A DNA stretch of 6,296 nt from the NCBI GenBank assembly GCA_045636705.1, contig JAZTYA010000012.1, positions 1 through 6,296 of the forward strand, given 5' to 3'. This document shows, piece after piece, positions 5,503 through 6,296 of the stretch (position 1 is the first letter of the stretch; each line of letters opens with the position of its first letter). This DNA comes from SFWF01 sp045636705 (lineage in GTDB: Bacteria; Bacillota; Clostridia; Oscillospirales; Acutalibacteraceae). A program made the translations under genes and the position numbers. Below the pieces are notes generated by a model that ran no database searches, was not told the DNA's origin, and saw nothing but the letters and a program-made list of their open reading frames with translations.

Positions 5503-6296
5503 TTAGTTGCAGATTGTTCTCTCTGTATCCTTATCAAAGAGGTGAATCTTGCCGGGCTCGATAGTGATAGTAATGGTATCGCCGGGCTTAGCTGTGTTAG
5601 TAGGACTAACGCGAGCGTTGATGCTCTGCTCTTCACAATTCATGTAAAGATAGGTTTCAGCACCCATAAGCTCGGTAACTTCAACGTTAGCAGTAACAAT
5701 ACCATCAGGATATGCCTTAATGAGGTCTTCCTCATTATGAACGTCCTCAGGACGAATACCCATGATAACTTCCTTGCCGATGTAAGCCTCTAAAACGCCA
5801 TCCTTGTTCTTTGACTCAGGTAACTTAATTCTGTACTTAACACCTGCACGAGTCTTTGTATCTTCGGTACCAAACTCAACAAAGAAGGTCTTCTTGTCTT
5901 CGCTGATGAGTTTTGCCTCGATGAAGTTCATCTGAGGAGAACCGATGAATCCTGCAACGAAGAGGTTGCAAGGATAGAGGTAAAGATTCTGAGGTGTATC
6001 AACCTGCTGAATGAAGCCGTCCTTCATAACAACGATACGGGTACCCATTGTCATAGCCTCTGTCTGGTCGTGGGTAACGTAGATGAAGGTTGTACCAAGC
6101 TTTAAGTGAAGCTTTGAAATCTCGGTACGCATCTGTGCACGAAGCTTAGCATCGAGGTTGGAAAGAGGTTCGTCAAGTAAGAACACCTTAGGCTCACGAA
6201 CGATAGCACGACCGAGAGCAACACGCTGACGCTGACCACCCGAAAGAGCCTTTGGCTTTCTCTCTAAAAGGTGTGAAATATCAAGAATTCTTGCAG
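5503..6296 (-). CDS. ugpC: Carbohydrate ABC importer ATPase (MsmX/UgpC/MalK family), N-terminus beyond window
   Basis: The frame enters from the right edge already inside the ATPase domain and gives 263 residues up to TAA at 5503-5505; about 110 N-terminal residues, including Walker A, lie outside. In the visible part, the signature LSGGQRQRVALGRA is at 17-30, Walker B VFLLDEP at 37-43, D-loop SNLD at 45-48, and switch histidine THDQTEAM at 74-81. GFIGSPQMNF (115-124) leads into the C-terminal TOBE/OB-fold regulatory region with GIRPED (179-184). This architecture belongs to the ATPases that energise maltose, multiple-sugar or glycerol-3-phosphate importers. In Bacillota one such ATPase often serves several transporters that lack their own; nothing visible here shows a cognate permease, which fits but does not prove that role. 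UgpC is the usual automatic name; msmX or msmK would be equally apt. Confidence 0.93.
   Translation of the reverse strand, partial: ARILDISHLLERKPKALSGGQRQRVALGRAIVREPKVFLLDEPLSNLDAKLRAQMRTEISKLHLKLGTTFIYVTHDQTEAMTMGTRIVVMKDGFIQQVDTPQNLYLYPCNLFVAGFIGSPQMNFIEAKLISEDKKTFFVEFGTEDTKTRAGVKYRIKLPESKNKDGVLEAYIGKEVIMGIRPEDVHNEEDLIKAYPDGIVTANVEVTELMGAETYLYMNCEEQSINARVSPTNTAKPGDTITITIEPGKIHLFDKDTERTICN

Noticed and set aside
5442..5793. Short frames on both strands at 5442-5636 and 5542-5793, and 5257-5466 on the plus strand
   Set aside because: They overlap the well-supported importer ATPase or permease genes, and two also cross the terminator/promoter region.
1..6296. Insertion sequences, integrases, attachment sites, tRNA or rRNA genes
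   Set aside because: No transposase or integrase motifs, terminal inverted repeats flanked by target duplications, or RNA gene signatures were seen on either strand.

Overview
The window looks like a chromosomal segment from a low-GC, Gram-positive anaerobe of the Bacillota, probably a gut-associated clostridium (Oscillospiraceae or Ruminococcus-like). This is inferred from the BspA-type leucine-rich-repeat (LRR) surface protein, strong AGGAGG-like ribosome sites, sigma-A promoters, and A+T-rich intergenic DNA with intrinsic terminators. No marker gene fixes the taxon. All four recognisable genes lie on the minus strand, so transcription runs from right to left.

Right edge (5503-6296): the C-terminal two thirds of a MsmX/UgpC/MalK-type ATPase, which energises carbohydrate importers. 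It ends at a strong intrinsic terminator (5465-5493), followed at once by a near-consensus promoter (5431-5459). Middle (3855-5396): a two-gene operon for an ABC-2 type exporter of cell-surface polysaccharide or teichoic acid, with a Wzm/TagG-like permease and then a Wzt/TagH-like ATPase 18 bp downstream. Two hairpins follow it (3806-3834 and 3742-3779). The second is U-tailed, and its distal arm contains the -35 box of the next promoter.

Left (1-3676): one uninterrupted reading frame of at least 1225 codons that starts at a GTG and runs off the left edge. It encodes a secreted modular protein: signal peptide, N-cap, 10 nearly identical 23-residue LRR units, C-cap, nine tandem Cys-rich repeats of about 22 residues, a second N-cap, 13 divergent LRR units, a second C-cap, one or two more Cys-rich units, and at least three Ig-like repeats of about 77 residues. 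More than half the window is this gene, and apparent ORFs on the other frames across it are shadows of its repeats.

The polysaccharide exporter and the giant surface protein both concern the cell envelope, but each has its own promoter and nothing shows a functional link. I see no defence system, mobile element, CRISPR array, RNA gene or clearly new multi-gene system. The most unusual content is the two-module architecture of the surface protein, its Cys-rich repeats, and signs of recent repeat duplication.
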